Shown: in pieces, positions 15,493 through 24,331 of the stretch | Position numbering within the stretch: the first letter of the stretch is position 1 | Layout of the letters: every line of letters begins with the position of its first letter | Assembly: GCA_000995415.1 (NCBI GenBank) | Contig: LCEX01000009.1 | Location: forward strand, 1-38,630 | DNA length: 38,630 nt | Reading direction: 5' to 3' | DNA from: Candidatus Gottesmanbacteria bacterium GW2011_GWC1_43_10 | GTDB taxonomy: Bacteria > Patescibacteriota > Microgenomatia > UBA10105 | Notes under the pieces: model-generated | Told to the model about the DNA's origin: nothing | Seen by the model: only the letters and a program-made list of their open reading frames with translations | The model's database searches: none | Made by a program: the position numbers and the translations under genes

Positions 15493-17496
15493 AATGAAGA
15501 AACCAGCCAGGGCATAAAAAATGATCGCCACCAAAATCAAATTGTGATAACCCCAAAGAAGTGATGTGTATTCGAACATCCCGCCAAAAAACGCGCCCAA
15601 CAAATTGATGCCAAAATTATCAGCCGGATGCTTGGCACGTTTAAATAGCGAGCTAAAAATGATATTAGCCAGAAAAATAGGTGAAAAGAAAAACGCGGTC
15701 GCGACCACATACCGCAACCAAAAATTTGGTAACAAAAATTTACTTACCGGCAAAACATAATTTGCAAATAACGCTATTATGAGTAGGACTATCCAACCAG
15801 TCAAACGTTTGATCTGCCACTTTTGATTTACCCAAATGGCCAGCAACACACTGATTAACATTCCCACAAATACCAACGAATTGACGAGCCATGTAGATCC
15901 GAATAATAAATTAAAGTTGACAATACTTTTGGTTTCCAAAAGCAAAAAGGCAGCCCCCAGAAAAAAGAAATCCCCGGCAAAGCGAGTCACTATCTGTCCA
16001 CGACTTGCGAGCAGAGTAAGTCCTAACGCAATCAGGAAAATTACCCCCAATGATTTAATATATATTTTGGGAATAGTCACGTCTTTGAGATATAAAAACG
16101 GCCAATCATCAGTCGCCGGATATAATGTGGCTTGTGTCTTCGACCAGATTTTCATAGGCGGTTGTGGTACCGGTGCGAGTTTTGCCCCCACCATAAAAAT
16201 GGCCAGATTATCCTCATAATGGACGACATAAGGCTGCTTGCCAAAAGAAGTCCGAAGCATTTGGGCCATCTTATCAACCAACCAAGAAGTACGATAATAA
16301 TTATAAAGAACAAATATTCCATTTTCCGTCAGATGAGTCTTGGCTTCATCAAATGCTTCGAGTGTAAACAGATAGCTTTCCAAACGCAAACTGGATAAAC
16401 TGGTAGCCAAAACTGCTGAATCTGGTAGGGCAAAAATCACCAAATCGTAGCGCTTCTGGGTATTTTCGAGAAACGAGCGGGCATCATTGATGATCAACTT
16501 GACCTTTTGGTCGGCATAAGGCCGTTCTGGATGTAATTTTTTACCCAAATCCGCTATCACTGGGTCGATTTCGACTGCGTCCACACTACCCACACCATTC
16601 TTCAAAGCCACATTCACATCTTGCCCACTTCCCGCGCCCACAACTAACACCTGAGCAAATTTTTGGTTGGGCAATACCTCATATATCAGTTTATAAAATG
16701 GCGCCACGTGCTCATAATCAGTCATTTCCTGATGGCTGATATTATTTACATACAGACGCCAATCAATATCCGGTTGGCCCAACTCACGAGCCGGATTACT
16801 TACCGAATACGGGGCTATCTTATAATAAGGCGACCAAATCGTAGGCAAAGTATCCAAAGTATTGACTAAGTAGAGAGCAAAAACTAAAAGACACGCCGAG
16901 AGTAACATTCTATTCAAGCGCCACTCGGAGAGCCAAAGATAACCAACTATAAAGATACCAAAACCTAAGGTTATTGGCAGATTTAGAAAAGAACCCAGGG
17001 TAAATAGTAAAATTCCGGAAATACTTCCCAGGATATCAAAAGTATATGCAGTCAAAGGCGGAAATCTGGTCAGTAACTTGCCTAATTTTTGGGCCAGAGT
17101 CGCAAACAGCAAAGTGACAACCAAAAAGATGCTGGGCAACAGTAAATATGATTCGACCAAACTATTTTCGGTATTACTTTTGAAGTAAATTACTTGTTCA
17201 GTGGTGATTTGCACCTCAAATTTAAAAATCTTGATAAGTAATATCAAGAGCACAAATAGGGGAGCAAAGATAGCCCAAAAATCGCGTTTTTGTTTAGTGA
17301 GCAGACAGCCTATCCCGATTCCTAAAAATGCACCTAGTAAAATGAAGTTCGTAAAATAGCCCAAATAACGAACATAAGCCGGAATAAATCTGATAAGGGC
17401 TAACTCGAAAAACAGGATGATAAAACTCACAAGCCACAGTTGTTGCCGCTCGTCTTGTCTACTTTGTCTTAATCTCGCAAACCACTGTTTAAACAT
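15469..17496 (-). CDS. Membrane protein with spermidine-synthase-like domain
   Basis: 675 aa in three parts. Residues about 20-220 hold six to seven transmembrane spans. About 255-450 form a Rossmann-fold domain of the spermidine synthase type, with VLVVGAGSGQDVNVAL (nucleotide loop), AVEIDPVIADLGKK (acidic end of beta-2) and the downstream IINDARSFLENTQKRYDLVIFALPDS. About 475-670 hold another set of spans. Authentic aminopropyltransferases have an Asp in a YDVIxxD motif; here the position reads YDLVIFALPDS, so the catalytic base may be displaced or absent. The product is therefore better called spermidine-synthase-like than a polyamine enzyme. Such membrane fusions are common in bacteria and mostly unstudied. 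It converges with the GT-C gene at its 3' end. Confidence 0.8.
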   Translation of the reverse strand: MFKQWFARLRQSRQDERQQLWLVSFIILFFELALIRFIPAYVRYLGYFTNFILLGAFLGIGIGCLLTKQKRDFWAIFAPLFVLLILLIKIFKFEVQITTEQVIYFKSNTENSLVESYLLLPSIFLVVTLLFATLAQKLGKLLTRFPPLTAYTFDILGSISGILLFTLGSFLNLPITLGFGIFIVGYLWLSEWRLNRMLLSACLLVFALYLVNTLDTLPTIWSPYYKIAPYSVSNPARELGQPDIDWRLYVNNISHQEMTDYEHVAPFYKLIYEVLPNQKFAQVLVVGAGSGQDVNVALKNGVGSVDAVEIDPVIADLGKKLHPERPYADQKVKLIINDARSFLENTQKRYDLVIFALPDSAVLATSLSSLRLESYLFTLEAFDEAKTHLTENGIFVLYNYYRTSWLVDKMAQMLRTSFGKQPYVVHYEDNLAIFMVGAKLAPVPQPPMKIWSKTQATLYPATDDWPFLYLKDVTIPKIYIKSLGVIFLIALGLTLLASRGQIVTRFAGDFFFLGAAFLLLETKSIVNFNLLFGSTWLVNSLVFVGMLISVLLAIWVNQKWQIKRLTGWIVLLIIALFANYVLPVSKFLLPNFWLRYVVATAFFFSPIFLANIIFSSLFKRAKHPADNFGINLLGAFFGGMFEYTSLLWGYHNLILVAIIFYALAGFFILRRISEA

Positions 17497-17603
17497 AAAA
17501 CTAATCAGTTTTGGATTCGTAAATAATCATATCGTTAATGACTGCGGCATAATATAGCGACATCCAGAGTTAAATTCAAGCAGGAGGGAAAAAATAAGAT
17601 GAG

Positions 17604-18644
17604 TTAAGGCGTGCAGGTTTTGGCAGTGTGAGTAGAGGCGGTAGCCGCAATGGCCGAAAGAGCAGCTTGGATATCAGACTGGGAAAAATAAGCATCATCC
17701 CATTTCCAAAATGTTAAAGCACATGCTTGAGGTTGACTGGCAAACAACGTTCCATAAGTTTGTAAATCAGCCGCAGTTATACTAGTACCGTTTGGCGTAC
17801 CTCCGTTTAAAACGTTGATGCTTAAAACCACACCTAAATTGTCACTTTTGGCATCTGCCATAACTCCGGACACCCATTGATTTACATCCGAACCATAACA
17901 ACCCACACGACCGGGCCGGCAATTTAACTTCACTTGGGTAAAAGGGACCGACACAAAATCCAAATCACCACTTGTCCATCCGCCGCCTGAAAGAAATGCC
18001 GGATTGGAACCGACACCGGTAGGTACACTCGGCCAAATGCTTTTGAGGTATGCGGCCGCCTGTTTGATATCGCTTAAGGCAATAGTTTCTCCGCCCCAAT
18101 TGCTGGGATCTTGTGGTTCATCCATGAACATATTGCCCAACACCACTCCATCGTTAAAGTAATTGGTCAGATCAAGTGATTTAAAATTGTCTACCAGTGA
18201 TTTAAACAAACTGTAAGAAAAGTTACTATTGCTATCCCGATAGTTACCTCCGCCGCCTGTTAAGGAAATAACTAGTTTGACTTTTTTGGCTTTGGCAGTT
18301 TCCAACGCATTAGTTGCAGTTGAAACCGACATTTTAGAGAGGTCCAAAAAGGCACCGGTATAAGGACTAGTTCCATAAACTGTGGTCGGTAAATGATACG
18401 GGCCAAAAGGTAACCCAGCACCACCTCCGCCAGGACTGGGAATGGGAGTAGGTGAAGGTTTACGTCGTGGACGATTGCTATCTTGACCCTGGACACTATT
18501 TGTAGCCAGGGAATCAAGCATATTTTTGACTGTGACTACCGAGTAGACAGAGATGACCAGAGAGAAAAGGCTCGCAACCAGAGCTACTACTGCCATCAGG
18601 TGATGCGCTGGTTTGCTGGAATTGGGAGGAATTTCAGTAGCCAT
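17604..18644 (-). CDS. Membrane-anchored extracellular protein with glycosidase-like TIM-barrel features
   Basis: 346 aa. A span at about residues 17-40 follows a short cytosolic tail and leads into a Pro/Ser/Gly linker (RRKPSPTPIPSPGGGG), typical of a surface-anchored protein. The remaining 265 residues alternate predicted strands and helices as in a (beta/alpha)8 barrel: VKLVISLTGGGGNY, DGVVLGNMFMDEPQDP, DLDFVSVPFTQVKL, NLGVVLSINVLNGG and ALTFWKWDD. The acidic residues in FMDEP and WKWDD sit at strand ends, where glycoside hydrolases place catalytic acids. I cannot name a family and infer only a possible glycan-active or glycan-binding role. Its promoter has a consensus -35, and the -10 ends seven bases before the ATG, so the mRNA is predicted to be leaderless. 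Confidence 0.65.
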   Translation of the reverse strand: MATEIPPNSSKPAHHLMAVVALVASLFSLVISVYSVVTVKNMLDSLATNSVQGQDSNRPRRKPSPTPIPSPGGGGAGLPFGPYHLPTTVYGTSPYTGAFLDLSKMSVSTATNALETAKAKKVKLVISLTGGGGNYRDSNSNFSYSLFKSLVDNFKSLDLTNYFNDGVVLGNMFMDEPQDPSNWGGETIALSDIKQAAAYLKSIWPSVPTGVGSNPAFLSGGGWTSGDLDFVSVPFTQVKLNCRPGRVGCYGSDVNQWVSGVMADAKSDNLGVVLSINVLNGGTPNGTSITAADLQTYGTLFASQPQACALTFWKWDDAYFSQSDIQAALSAIAATASTHTAKTCTP

Positions 18645-18651
18645 CTATATA

Positions 18652-18681
18652 TTATTAGACTATCTCGGTAATACCTGTCAA
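18652..18681 (-). promoter_or_regulatory. Promoter with leaderless geometry
   Basis: TTGACA (18681-18676), an 18-base spacer, TAATAA (18657-18652), seven bases, then ATG at 18644. The perfect -35 makes this one of the better-supported leaderless candidates in the window. Confidence 0.6.
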
Positions 18682-18717
18682 GATAGGAAAATTTTCCCCC
18701 ACAAGATTGCGCTCTTG

Positions 18718-18726
18718 TGATATAAG
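18718..18726 (+). promoter_or_regulatory. Extended -10 of dsbB
   Basis: TGA precedes TATAAG (18721-18726), which ends eight bases before the dsbB ATG at 18735. No good -35 is visible. Confidence 0.45.
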
Positions 18727-18734
18727 TAAAGTAT

Positions 18735-19163
18735 ATGTACATTAGTTACAAATATCTCTTTCGGCTGGCTTGGTTACAAGCATTCGTGGCGACAGTCGGC
18801 AGTCTGTTTTTTAGTGAAATCGTTAAACTCCCGCCGTGTTCGCTTTGCTGGTATCAACGTATTTTTATGTATCCCTTGGTTTTTATTATCGCTATCGGCA
18901 TCCTCAAAAAAGACAAACACTTACCAGACTATGTTCTCCCGTTATCCATAATTGGGATGTTGATCGCTACTTATCAGTATTTATTGCAAATGGGAGTTAT
19001 TCCGGAAGCCGTAACCAATTGTCTCGCCGGTGTTTCGTGTACTGCCAAAGATGTGGTGTGGTTTGATTTTGTGACTATCCCGCTATTATCTTTTGCAGCT
19101 TTTGCGTTGATTACTGGATGTATGTTATTAGCAAAAAGGTTAATTTCCAAGTCTGCTACTTAA
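18735..19163 (+). CDS. dsbB: Disulfide bond formation protein B (DsbB/BdbC type)
   Basis: A four-span membrane quinone reductase that re-oxidises a DsbA-like thiol oxidase. The CxxC-type pair lies in PPCSLCWYQR (Cys35, Cys38) at the start of the second span, together with the conserved Trp-Tyr-Gln-Arg. The second redox pair is Cys96 and Cys102 in the second external loop (NCLAGVSC). Spans are at about residues 10-28, 42-57, 66-86 and 113-136. The 142-aa length suits the short BdbC branch. No dsbA is seen in this window. The 3' end overlaps the convergent GT-B-like gene by 8 bases. Cys-containing surface proteins nearby, such as the VWA protein and the pilin-like proteins, are possible beneficiaries by inference. 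Confidence 0.92.
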   Translation: MYISYKYLFRLAWLQAFVATVGSLFFSEIVKLPPCSLCWYQRIFMYPLVFIIAIGILKKDKHLPDYVLPLSIIGMLIATYQYLLQMGVIPEAVTNCLAGVSCTAKDVVWFDFVTIPLLSFAAFALITGCMLLAKRLISKSAT

Positions 19164-20517
19164 TATTTTTAATAAATTCTGCGACCTTTTCCCAAAATAT
19201 GCGGACCCCGTCACTACCTAACTCGTGTGCATGCCCAACTTCCTGACTGTGCGGTTTCAGTTGACAAAAAGTCGTTTGCCAAAACAAATTCTGCTTCATC
19301 GCCCACCAGATAAAGTCAGCCGCTTCTTTGGGGCGACTCGGCAACATCACTCCCCGCCAACAACCGGCGCGGGTTTTGATACTCTGTCCCGTTTCATCAG
19401 TCAAATCCAGGTCGTGCGCCGCTTTTTCCCATAAAAAACTTTGCTCACTCGTCGTCGGCAATAAATCATGGCGGATGAGGAAATCCAAGTTGTCATACTC
19501 CTGTCTACCTACCGGATCGGAAAATAAAAGTAATGATCCGCCGACTTGCGTTGGTTCAAGTAGACTTTTAAACGCCTGTTCGCTGGGTTTGGTGATTTCA
19601 ATAGCAATCGGGTTCGCAAGATACACTTGTTCATATTGATCCACAATCTCCCGGTCATGCTCCGCAGTGTAGATTTTGACAAATTTTTTGACCAATAGCT
19701 GATTGATAAATTTTTGGGTATATGGATTGGACTTAAGAATCACATGAAATACAAACCGTGGTGATTTTTGGGCCAACGTTTCAATCAGTTCTATATAATA
19801 ATTGAGCCACACTGCTGCTCCGGATATAGGTAGGGCTACGTGGATAGCTGACTTACTGTTTATATCCAGTTGTTGTTTGCGTTTTTCAAGTAAATCTGTT
19901 CCCGTTTTAGCCAAATACGGACTCACCGGATAAGCTACGACTTCAAATTTGGGAGCTGGTTTTGGGGCCGGATGTGCAAATTGCATCAATCCGATTTTGG
20001 TGCGTTCGCTGGGCACAAATATCAAATCAGCTCCGGGTACATACCACACGCGCTGCGGACTATCATCTGTGACCTGAACTATGAGTATGACTTTGACTTT
20101 TTTACTGTTCTCGATTTGAGATTTAACTGCTGCCAACTGGTGCGTCAAGCCAAAATGGGTGGAAACAAAAAGAACGGTTTTAGGTAGTACTATGCGCTGA
20201 TCAAGGATAGTTACTATTTGCTGATATAGCAGTTCTTTTTTCGACCACAGCATGCGCCGGTAAAGCAAGTTAAAAAATCTTTCCGGCCATCCTTGTTGTA
20301 TCCATTCCATGACTATCCGACCCAAGGGATGTAAACTCATGATCCGATGTAAATAACTAATTGATTTGTCTTGCGCACCTAGAAGAATCGGTGTCACGCT
20401 TTTGGGAAGCCCGTGATAAAGAGCATCAGTGACGCGTAAATGACCTAAACCAGTCGGCGCATAAGCCAAGACCACGACCAAAGACTTTTGGTTTAAGATA
20501 GCCGACGTATCAGTCAT
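19156..20517 (-). CDS. GT-B-fold glycosyltransferase-like protein
   Basis: 453 aa, soluble, no signal peptide. The N-terminus has VVVLAYAPTGLGHLRVTDALYHGL, where GLGH-x5-AL matches the glycan-acceptor loop seen in MurG, MGDG-synthase and processive diacylglycerol glucosyltransferases. Around residues 110-165 lie FVSTHFGLTHQLAAV and VILIVQVTDD, again in the order of that fold. Residues 225-330 form the second Rossmann half (AIHVALPISGAAVWLNYY, FHVILKSNP). The canonical UDP-binding Glu/Gln motif is not obvious, so a catalytic role is likely but unproven. It might glycosylate a lipid or an envelope carrier. TAGACT ends six bases before the ATG, consistent with leaderless start; GAGGT directly abuts the start codon and is too close to act as a Shine-Dalgarno. 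Confidence 0.6.
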   Translation of the reverse strand: MTDTSAILNQKSLVVVLAYAPTGLGHLRVTDALYHGLPKSVTPILLGAQDKSISYLHRIMSLHPLGRIVMEWIQQGWPERFFNLLYRRMLWSKKELLYQQIVTILDQRIVLPKTVLFVSTHFGLTHQLAAVKSQIENSKKVKVILIVQVTDDSPQRVWYVPGADLIFVPSERTKIGLMQFAHPAPKPAPKFEVVAYPVSPYLAKTGTDLLEKRKQQLDINSKSAIHVALPISGAAVWLNYYIELIETLAQKSPRFVFHVILKSNPYTQKFINQLLVKKFVKIYTAEHDREIVDQYEQVYLANPIAIEITKPSEQAFKSLLEPTQVGGSLLLFSDPVGRQEYDNLDFLIRHDLLPTTSEQSFLWEKAAHDLDLTDETGQSIKTRAGCWRGVMLPSRPKEAADFIWWAMKQNLFWQTTFCQLKPHSQEVGHAHELGSDGVRIFWEKVAEFIKNIK

Positions 20518-20600
20518 ACCTCAAGTCTAAACAAATGGAACCCCACTGGCAAGCCTGCAGAGCACAACCCTGTCATTTCTTAAAATAGTTTGGTTAAATT

Positions 20601-20648
20601 GGGTGAATCACCTCCCACCCGACGAGTGGTATAGCTTGACACCTCCGG
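20601..20648 (+). repeat. Left inverted repeat of the RAYT unit
   Basis: Its inner 37 bases (20612-20648) match the reverse complement of 21349-21385 at 34 of 37 positions, and the weaker outer part ends in GGGT against ACCC. Inside the arm CCAC and GTGG flank CCGACGA, a small REP-like hairpin. Confidence 0.85.
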
Positions 20649-20671
20649 AAAACATATTTAAACTTAATCTG

Positions 20672-21346
20672 ATGTCCAAAAGAACTACAATTCTTGCTAC
20701 CGGTGAAATATATCATTTATTCAATCGCGCTGTCGCCCGGCAACCGATTTTAACTCGAACAAAAGATCTGCAAAGATTTCTTGACATTGTTAATTTTTAT
20801 CGATTCAAGGATCCACCATTTCGTTATTCACATTATTACAGATTCCAACCAGAACAAAAAGTCCGTATACTTACTACTCTTTATAAAACCAGTGTGCCAA
20901 TCGTTGAGATTTACGCCTTTTCACTAATGCCAAATCACTTCCACTTTCTGGTAAAACAACGAGTTGACCAGGGCATCAAGTTATTTGCTAGCCACATACA
21001 AAACAGCTTTGCCAAGTACTATAATACTAAATACAAACGATCGGGCTCTTTATTTCAGGAAATGTTTAAAGCTGAAAGAATTGAAACTGATGAACAGTTT
21101 ATTCATGTTGCCCGCTATATTCATATAAATCAGCTAACAGGCTTCATAATTAAAGAATTTAAGGAACTTGAAACCTATCCATGGACTTCATACCCTGACT
21201 ACATGGGAAAACGACAATTACCGTTTTTGAATAAAGAACTACTATTAGATTATTTTCCAAAGTTGCAAAAATTAAGGGAGTTTACTTTGGATCAAGTCGG
21301 CTATCAAAGAACCCTGGAGGGTATAAAACACTTAACGTTCGACTAA
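20672..21346 (+). CDS. REP-associated tyrosine transposase (RAYT, Y1 HUH family)
   Basis: A single-strand-specific DNA endonuclease/transferase of the IS200-like Y1 superfamily. The HUH motif is HFH in LMPNHFHFLVK (His89, His91), preceded by the diagnostic SLMPNH. The putative nucleophilic Tyr lies in NSFAKYYNTKYKRSGSLF (about Tyr116/117), and the RSG-LF context is typical of RAYT proteins. IYHLFNRA near the N-terminus is the family's first strand. At 224 aa the length is normal. ATG 20672 was chosen because an upstream in-frame codon at 20603 lies in the left inverted repeat and gives a non-homologous tail. The right repeat begins two bases after the stop codon. The gene appears intact. It is AT-rich compared with ruvB. 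Confidence 0.92.
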   Translation: MSKRTTILATGEIYHLFNRAVARQPILTRTKDLQRFLDIVNFYRFKDPPFRYSHYYRFQPEQKVRILTTLYKTSVPIVEIYAFSLMPNHFHFLVKQRVDQGIKLFASHIQNSFAKYYNTKYKRSGSLFQEMFKAERIETDEQFIHVARYIHINQLTGFIIKEFKELETYPWTSYPDYMGKRQLPFLNKELLLDYFPKLQKLREFTLDQVGYQRTLEGIKHLTFD

Positions 21347-21348
21347 AA

Positions 21349-21396
21349 CCGGAGGTGTCTAGCTATCCTACTCGTCGGGTGGGAGTAAAATGACCC
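21349..21396 (-). repeat. Right inverted repeat of the RAYT unit
   Basis: Reverse-complement partner of 20601-20648. As RNA or single-stranded DNA, CCTAC and GTGGG can pair (one G-T) around a TCGTCGG loop, giving a REP-like hairpin at the outer side. Confidence 0.85.
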
Positions 21397-21414
21397 ACAA
21401 AACAGCTGTGGCTC

Positions 21415-22458
21415 TCAAAAGAGTTTTGTTTGGGATAAATTGGGTGGGATTTTCTTTCCCAGATGAGCAAAAGCCAGTGGCGTGACGACCCGGCCGCGCG
21501 GCGTGCGTTTCAAAAAACCGATTTGCATGAGATACGGCTCCAGCACTTCTTCCACTGTACCTATATCTTCAGAGATAGTCGCGGCGATAGTCTCGATCCC
21601 AACCGGACCCCCGGCGTGTTTATCAATGATTGAAATAAGTAGGCGCCGATCAGATTCGTCCAGACCCAAAGGATCGACTTCCAACAAATCTAAAGCTTGA
21701 TCCACCATAGCCCTGGTGATTTTCCCATCACCTTTGATCTGGGCCACATCGCGGACGCGCTTAAGTAGCTTTAGAGCAATTCGCGGCGTCCCCCGGGCTC
21801 TTCTGGCAAGTTCTCGGGTCGAATCAACATCTATCGGCACACCTAGTTTACTAGCTCCCCGACTGATGATTTTACTTAAAGCCTCGGGTTCGTAAAAACT
21901 TAGGCGGTGGATGACTCCAAACCGATCTCGCAAAGGCGAGGACAACAGACCGATTCTAGTAGTGGCTCCCACGATCGTAAATTGGGGTAAATCCAAACGC
22001 ACGGTTCGGGCTCCGGGCCCTTTACCGATCACAATATCCAAACAGTAATCTTCCATCGCCGGATACAGCGTTTCCTCAACCACTCTTTGTAGACGGTGGA
22101 TTTCGTCGATAAACAAGATGTCTCCGGGTGCCAAATTGGTGAGAATGGCTGCCAAGTCACCCGCGCGCTCTATCGCCGGCCCGGAAGTGACTTTGATCTG
22201 GCTACCCATTTCTTTGGCAATCAAATGTGCAAGAGTAGTTTTACCCAACCCCGGCGGGCCGTACAAAAGAATATGTTCAAGTACGTCTTTACGTTTCCTG
22301 GCTGCTCCCAGACTGATTTTTAAAGCCGCTTTGATTTTTTCCTGGCCGCAAAATTCTGCCCAGTCGCGCGCCCGCAGCGATACAAACAGCAATTCTTCGT
22401 CTTTGGACAACACTTCTTTGGGGCTGGCTTTTAAATTTGGGATGGCGGTAATACTCAT
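21415..22458 (-). CDS. ruvB: Holliday junction branch migration helicase RuvB
   Basis: The hexameric AAA+ motor that drives branch migration at Holliday junctions held by RuvA. Walker A is GPPGLGKT (residues 67-74), Walker B is ILFIDEIH (114-121), and sensor 1 is [18 protein letters not shown] with the arginine finger. The C-terminal winged helix contains [40 protein letters not shown], the family signature. The 347-aa length is normal. The ATG overlaps the ruvA stop in an ATGA arrangement, so translation is coupled. ruvC is not in the window. The RAYT unit lies directly behind its 3' end. Confidence 0.98.
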   Translation of the reverse strand: MSITAIPNLKASPKEVLSKDEELLFVSLRARDWAEFCGQEKIKAALKISLGAARKRKDVLEHILLYGPPGLGKTTLAHLIAKEMGSQIKVTSGPAIERAGDLAAILTNLAPGDILFIDEIHRLQRVVEETLYPAMEDYCLDIVIGKGPGARTVRLDLPQFTIVGATTRIGLLSSPLRDRFGVIHRLSFYEPEALSKIISRGASKLGVPIDVDSTRELARRARGTPRIALKLLKRVRDVAQIKGDGKITRAMVDQALDLLEVDPLGLDESDRRLLISIIDKHAGGPVGIETIAATISEDIGTVEEVLEPYLMQIGFLKRTPRGRVVTPLAFAHLGKKIPPNLSQTKLF

Positions 22459-23036
22459 AATTTGGTTTGACCCAGGATTTTTAAAGCCTGTCGCACTTTG
22501 TCTGATAGTTTCACGGCGGTGACCGGCAATTTCCGAAGTGCTGTCACTACTTCAGCTTTGGAAAAACCCATCCCGACCAAAGCAGTCATCAATTCTTGCG
22601 TCTCACCCGAGTCGGTGTTTTGCAAATCCAATTCGTACGTGCTCCCCAATTTGGATTTGAGCTCAATGATCACTTTTTGGGCATTTTTGGTGCCCAGGCG
22701 GGGAATGGTCGTAAAAAAGGCTACATCGGCGGAAGCGATCGCCTGTCGGATTTTATCTACACCCCGATCCACGATAGCCAGGGCTGTCTTTGGTCCAATC
22801 CCGGAAACTGAAAGCAGCAGTTCAAACAGTTCCAATTCGGAGACTGTTCCAAATCCGTAGAGACTTAGGTTATCCTCACGTACATGAGTATGGATATACA
22901 ACAAACTCTCCGTATTCAGCCTCATTTGTGAAAGCCAACTGGGAGCCGCATGTACCAGATAACCCACACCGCCGACGAGTAGGATAAGACTCTCGGGTTT
23001 TTTGTGGATGACGGTCCCTTTGAGACAACCAATCAT
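22455..23036 (-). CDS. ruvA: Holliday junction DNA helicase subunit RuvA
   Basis: Tetrameric junction-binding partner of RuvB. Domain I is the OB fold ([29 protein letters not shown]). Domain II carries two helix-hairpin-helix motifs ([16 protein letters not shown] and [19 protein letters not shown]). A flexible linker with Asn/Thr/Asp leads to domain III ([23 protein letters not shown]), which contacts RuvB. 193 aa, normal length. Its promoter has TGT followed by TATAAT (23071-23066) with a leader of about 22 bases that includes a weak AGGCGG Shine-Dalgarno. First gene of the ruvAB operon. Confidence 0.98.
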   Translation of the reverse strand: MIGCLKGTVIHKKPESLILLVGGVGYLVHAAPSWLSQMRLNTESLLYIHTHVREDNLSLYGFGTVSELELFELLLSVSGIGPKTALAIVDRGVDKIRQAIASADVAFFTTIPRLGTKNAQKVIIELKSKLGSTYELDLQNTDSGETQELMTALVGMGFSKAEVVTALRKLPVTAVKLSDKVRQALKILGQTKL

Positions 23037-23065
23037 AAATGTGCCCGCCTTATTTTGTTGCGTTC

Positions 23066-23074
23066 ATTATAACA
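23066..23074 (-). promoter_or_regulatory. Extended -10 promoter of ruvAB
   Basis: On the minus strand TGT precedes a perfect TATAAT, 29 bases before the ruvA ATG. This geometry leaves room for a leader, unlike many other promoters here. Confidence 0.55.
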
Positions 23075-23103
23075 CCCGCACCTAAAACCAGTATTTAGGA
23101 TAT

Positions 23104-23778
23104 TTATGCTGTGAGGAAACCTTGCCATGAATGCAAATAGTCTAAAATCAGCTGTCGATCCAACTTCCAAACACCGTTATCTCTTTTACTGCAAGGGGAT
23201 TTGATCCAATGACAAAGACCGGGCTGTTTGCCTTCGATGTTAAAAATAAAACTCATGCCTTGATAATTCAAGTCAGTTTCGATCACTTCCGGTTTGGTCT
23301 CTAATCTTTGTTCAAGCTTATGCCTAGACATTTCTTTTGGCCAATTTTTTTGCCAAACCAAACACGGCCCAACAGAAAACCAGTGATTGACTATTCCGAT
23401 TCGAATCAAGTCAGGAATCCCAGTTAGCAAAAATTCCTGACCGACGATTCTTTGGTCTAAGTGGTCGACAAAATCTTTAAAATCGCTATAATTTATAACT
23501 TCGTTAATAAAAACTTGCAAAAAATCATTGGCAGTCCGTGTCTTCAAGTGAGAGTTAAAAGTCATTCCTAAAATGTAAAATACATCTGGCGCTTCTTGAA
23601 ATACCACTTCGACCGCCACATCTTTGTAAACGCTTCGTTTTAAATATTGTTCAATTTCCACCTCTTCCGGAACACTTTTGCTAAGATCAATATTCCAAGT
23701 GTTTTCCCACACCCCATCTTTTGCAACCTGAATTAAGATGGGTTTACTCTTGATGAAATTTGACACAACGTCTCGCAT
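23104..23778 (-). CDS. Hypothetical protein, 224 aa
   Basis: I do not recognise this protein. It is soluble, without signal peptide or membrane span. The N-terminal half has a pattern of alternating strands and helices (KPILIQVAKDGVW, DVAVEVVFQEAPDVFYILGMTF), followed by a helix-rich middle (NDFLQVFINEVINYSDFKDFVDHLDQ). The C-terminal half is rich in Trp and Cys (HWFSVGPCLVWQKNW, GLCHWIKSPCSKRD). A TGA-TATAAT extended -10 lies at 23812-23804 on the minus strand, giving an expected leader of about 20 bases. It is probably monocistronic between ruvA and the prepilin. A real gene judging by length and promoter; function unknown. Confidence 0.65.
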   Translation of the reverse strand: MRDVVSNFIKSKPILIQVAKDGVWENTWNIDLSKSVPEEVEIEQYLKRSVYKDVAVEVVFQEAPDVFYILGMTFNSHLKTRTANDFLQVFINEVINYSDFKDFVDHLDQRIVGQEFLLTGIPDLIRIGIVNHWFSVGPCLVWQKNWPKEMSRHKLEQRLETKPEVIETDLNYQGMSFIFNIEGKQPGLCHWIKSPCSKRDNGVWKLDRQLILDYLHSWQGFLTA

Positions 23779-23838
23779 ACAGATGATAAATATTGTTAGT
23801 GGGATTATATCAAAGCTAACTCACTTTTACTCATTTAT

Positions 23839-24255
23839 TTAGCGGATGATTTGGATCGAGGTACCGGGAGTCAGTTCGCTCGCCGCGGTAGCTACCAATC
23901 GGTTATTGGCATCTCTATAGATAGTGTAGAGCGTATTAACATCATTCCCGTTTGAAGGATCCTTGGGCATGGTAGCGATATACGTCGGCGTAAGTATCGG
24001 GGCCAAATCGATTAACCCACCACCACTCCCAATCTGTGTTGGTATAGTCGTGATCACACCGGGAACCAAACCGTTATTTTCAACTGAATATTGGTAAATC
24101 GCATTGGTAATGCTATATAAATCAGCTCGTCTTTGGGTATCTCTGGCACTGGCAAATTGCCTGGCCGGGTTCACCGCGACCAACACGACTGCAGCCAAAA
24201 TAGTGATAATCCCTATCACCACCAGTAACTCAATTAGGGTAAACCCGCGTCTCAT
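23839..24255 (-). CDS. Type IV prepilin (major-pilin type), copy A
   Basis: A class III signal peptide, MRRG|FTLIELLVVIGIITILAAVVLVAVNP, gives cleavage after Gly4 by prepilin peptidase and a pilin with Glu5 and a hydrophobic assembly helix. ARQFASARDTQRRADLYSITNAIYQY is the characteristic continuation of CPR pilins. The 138-aa globular part ends in STDTQYTIYR-like ... DANNRLVATAASELTPGTSIQIIR. A close paralogue lies at 32921-33358, and parts of the two genes are identical at the nucleotide level (for instance 24173-24207). No pilus assembly gene is adjacent here; the pilMNO-type genes are about 9 kb away. The upstream region contains nested inverted repeats (24332-24400). Confidence 0.9.
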   Translation of the reverse strand: MRRGFTLIELLVVIGIITILAAVVLVAVNPARQFASARDTQRRADLYSITNAIYQYSVENNGLVPGVITTIPTQIGSGGGLIDLAPILTPTYIATMPKDPSNGNDVNTLYTIYRDANNRLVATAASELTPGTSIQIIR

Positions 24256-24331
24256 ATTTTTAGCCTAACACGATCCTCGGCAAAAGTATACAAAAGTTTT
24301 AGTAAGTATTCATTGTTTCCAGTATCAGGTG

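Larger units (their letters stand above)
20601..21396 (+). mobile_element. REP-associated transposase unit with terminal inverted repeats
   Basis: A single open reading frame of the Y1 HUH (RAYT) family is enclosed by imperfect inverted repeats of about 48 bp, of which the inner 37 bp are 92 percent identical by direct comparison. The unit is about 796 bp and is inserted between the GT-B-like gene and ruvB. No target-site duplication is evident, as expected for single-strand HUH chemistry. Confidence 0.75.

Noticed and set aside
20603-20671. Longer TTG start for the transposase
   Set aside because: The extra codons run through the left inverted repeat and add nothing conserved.
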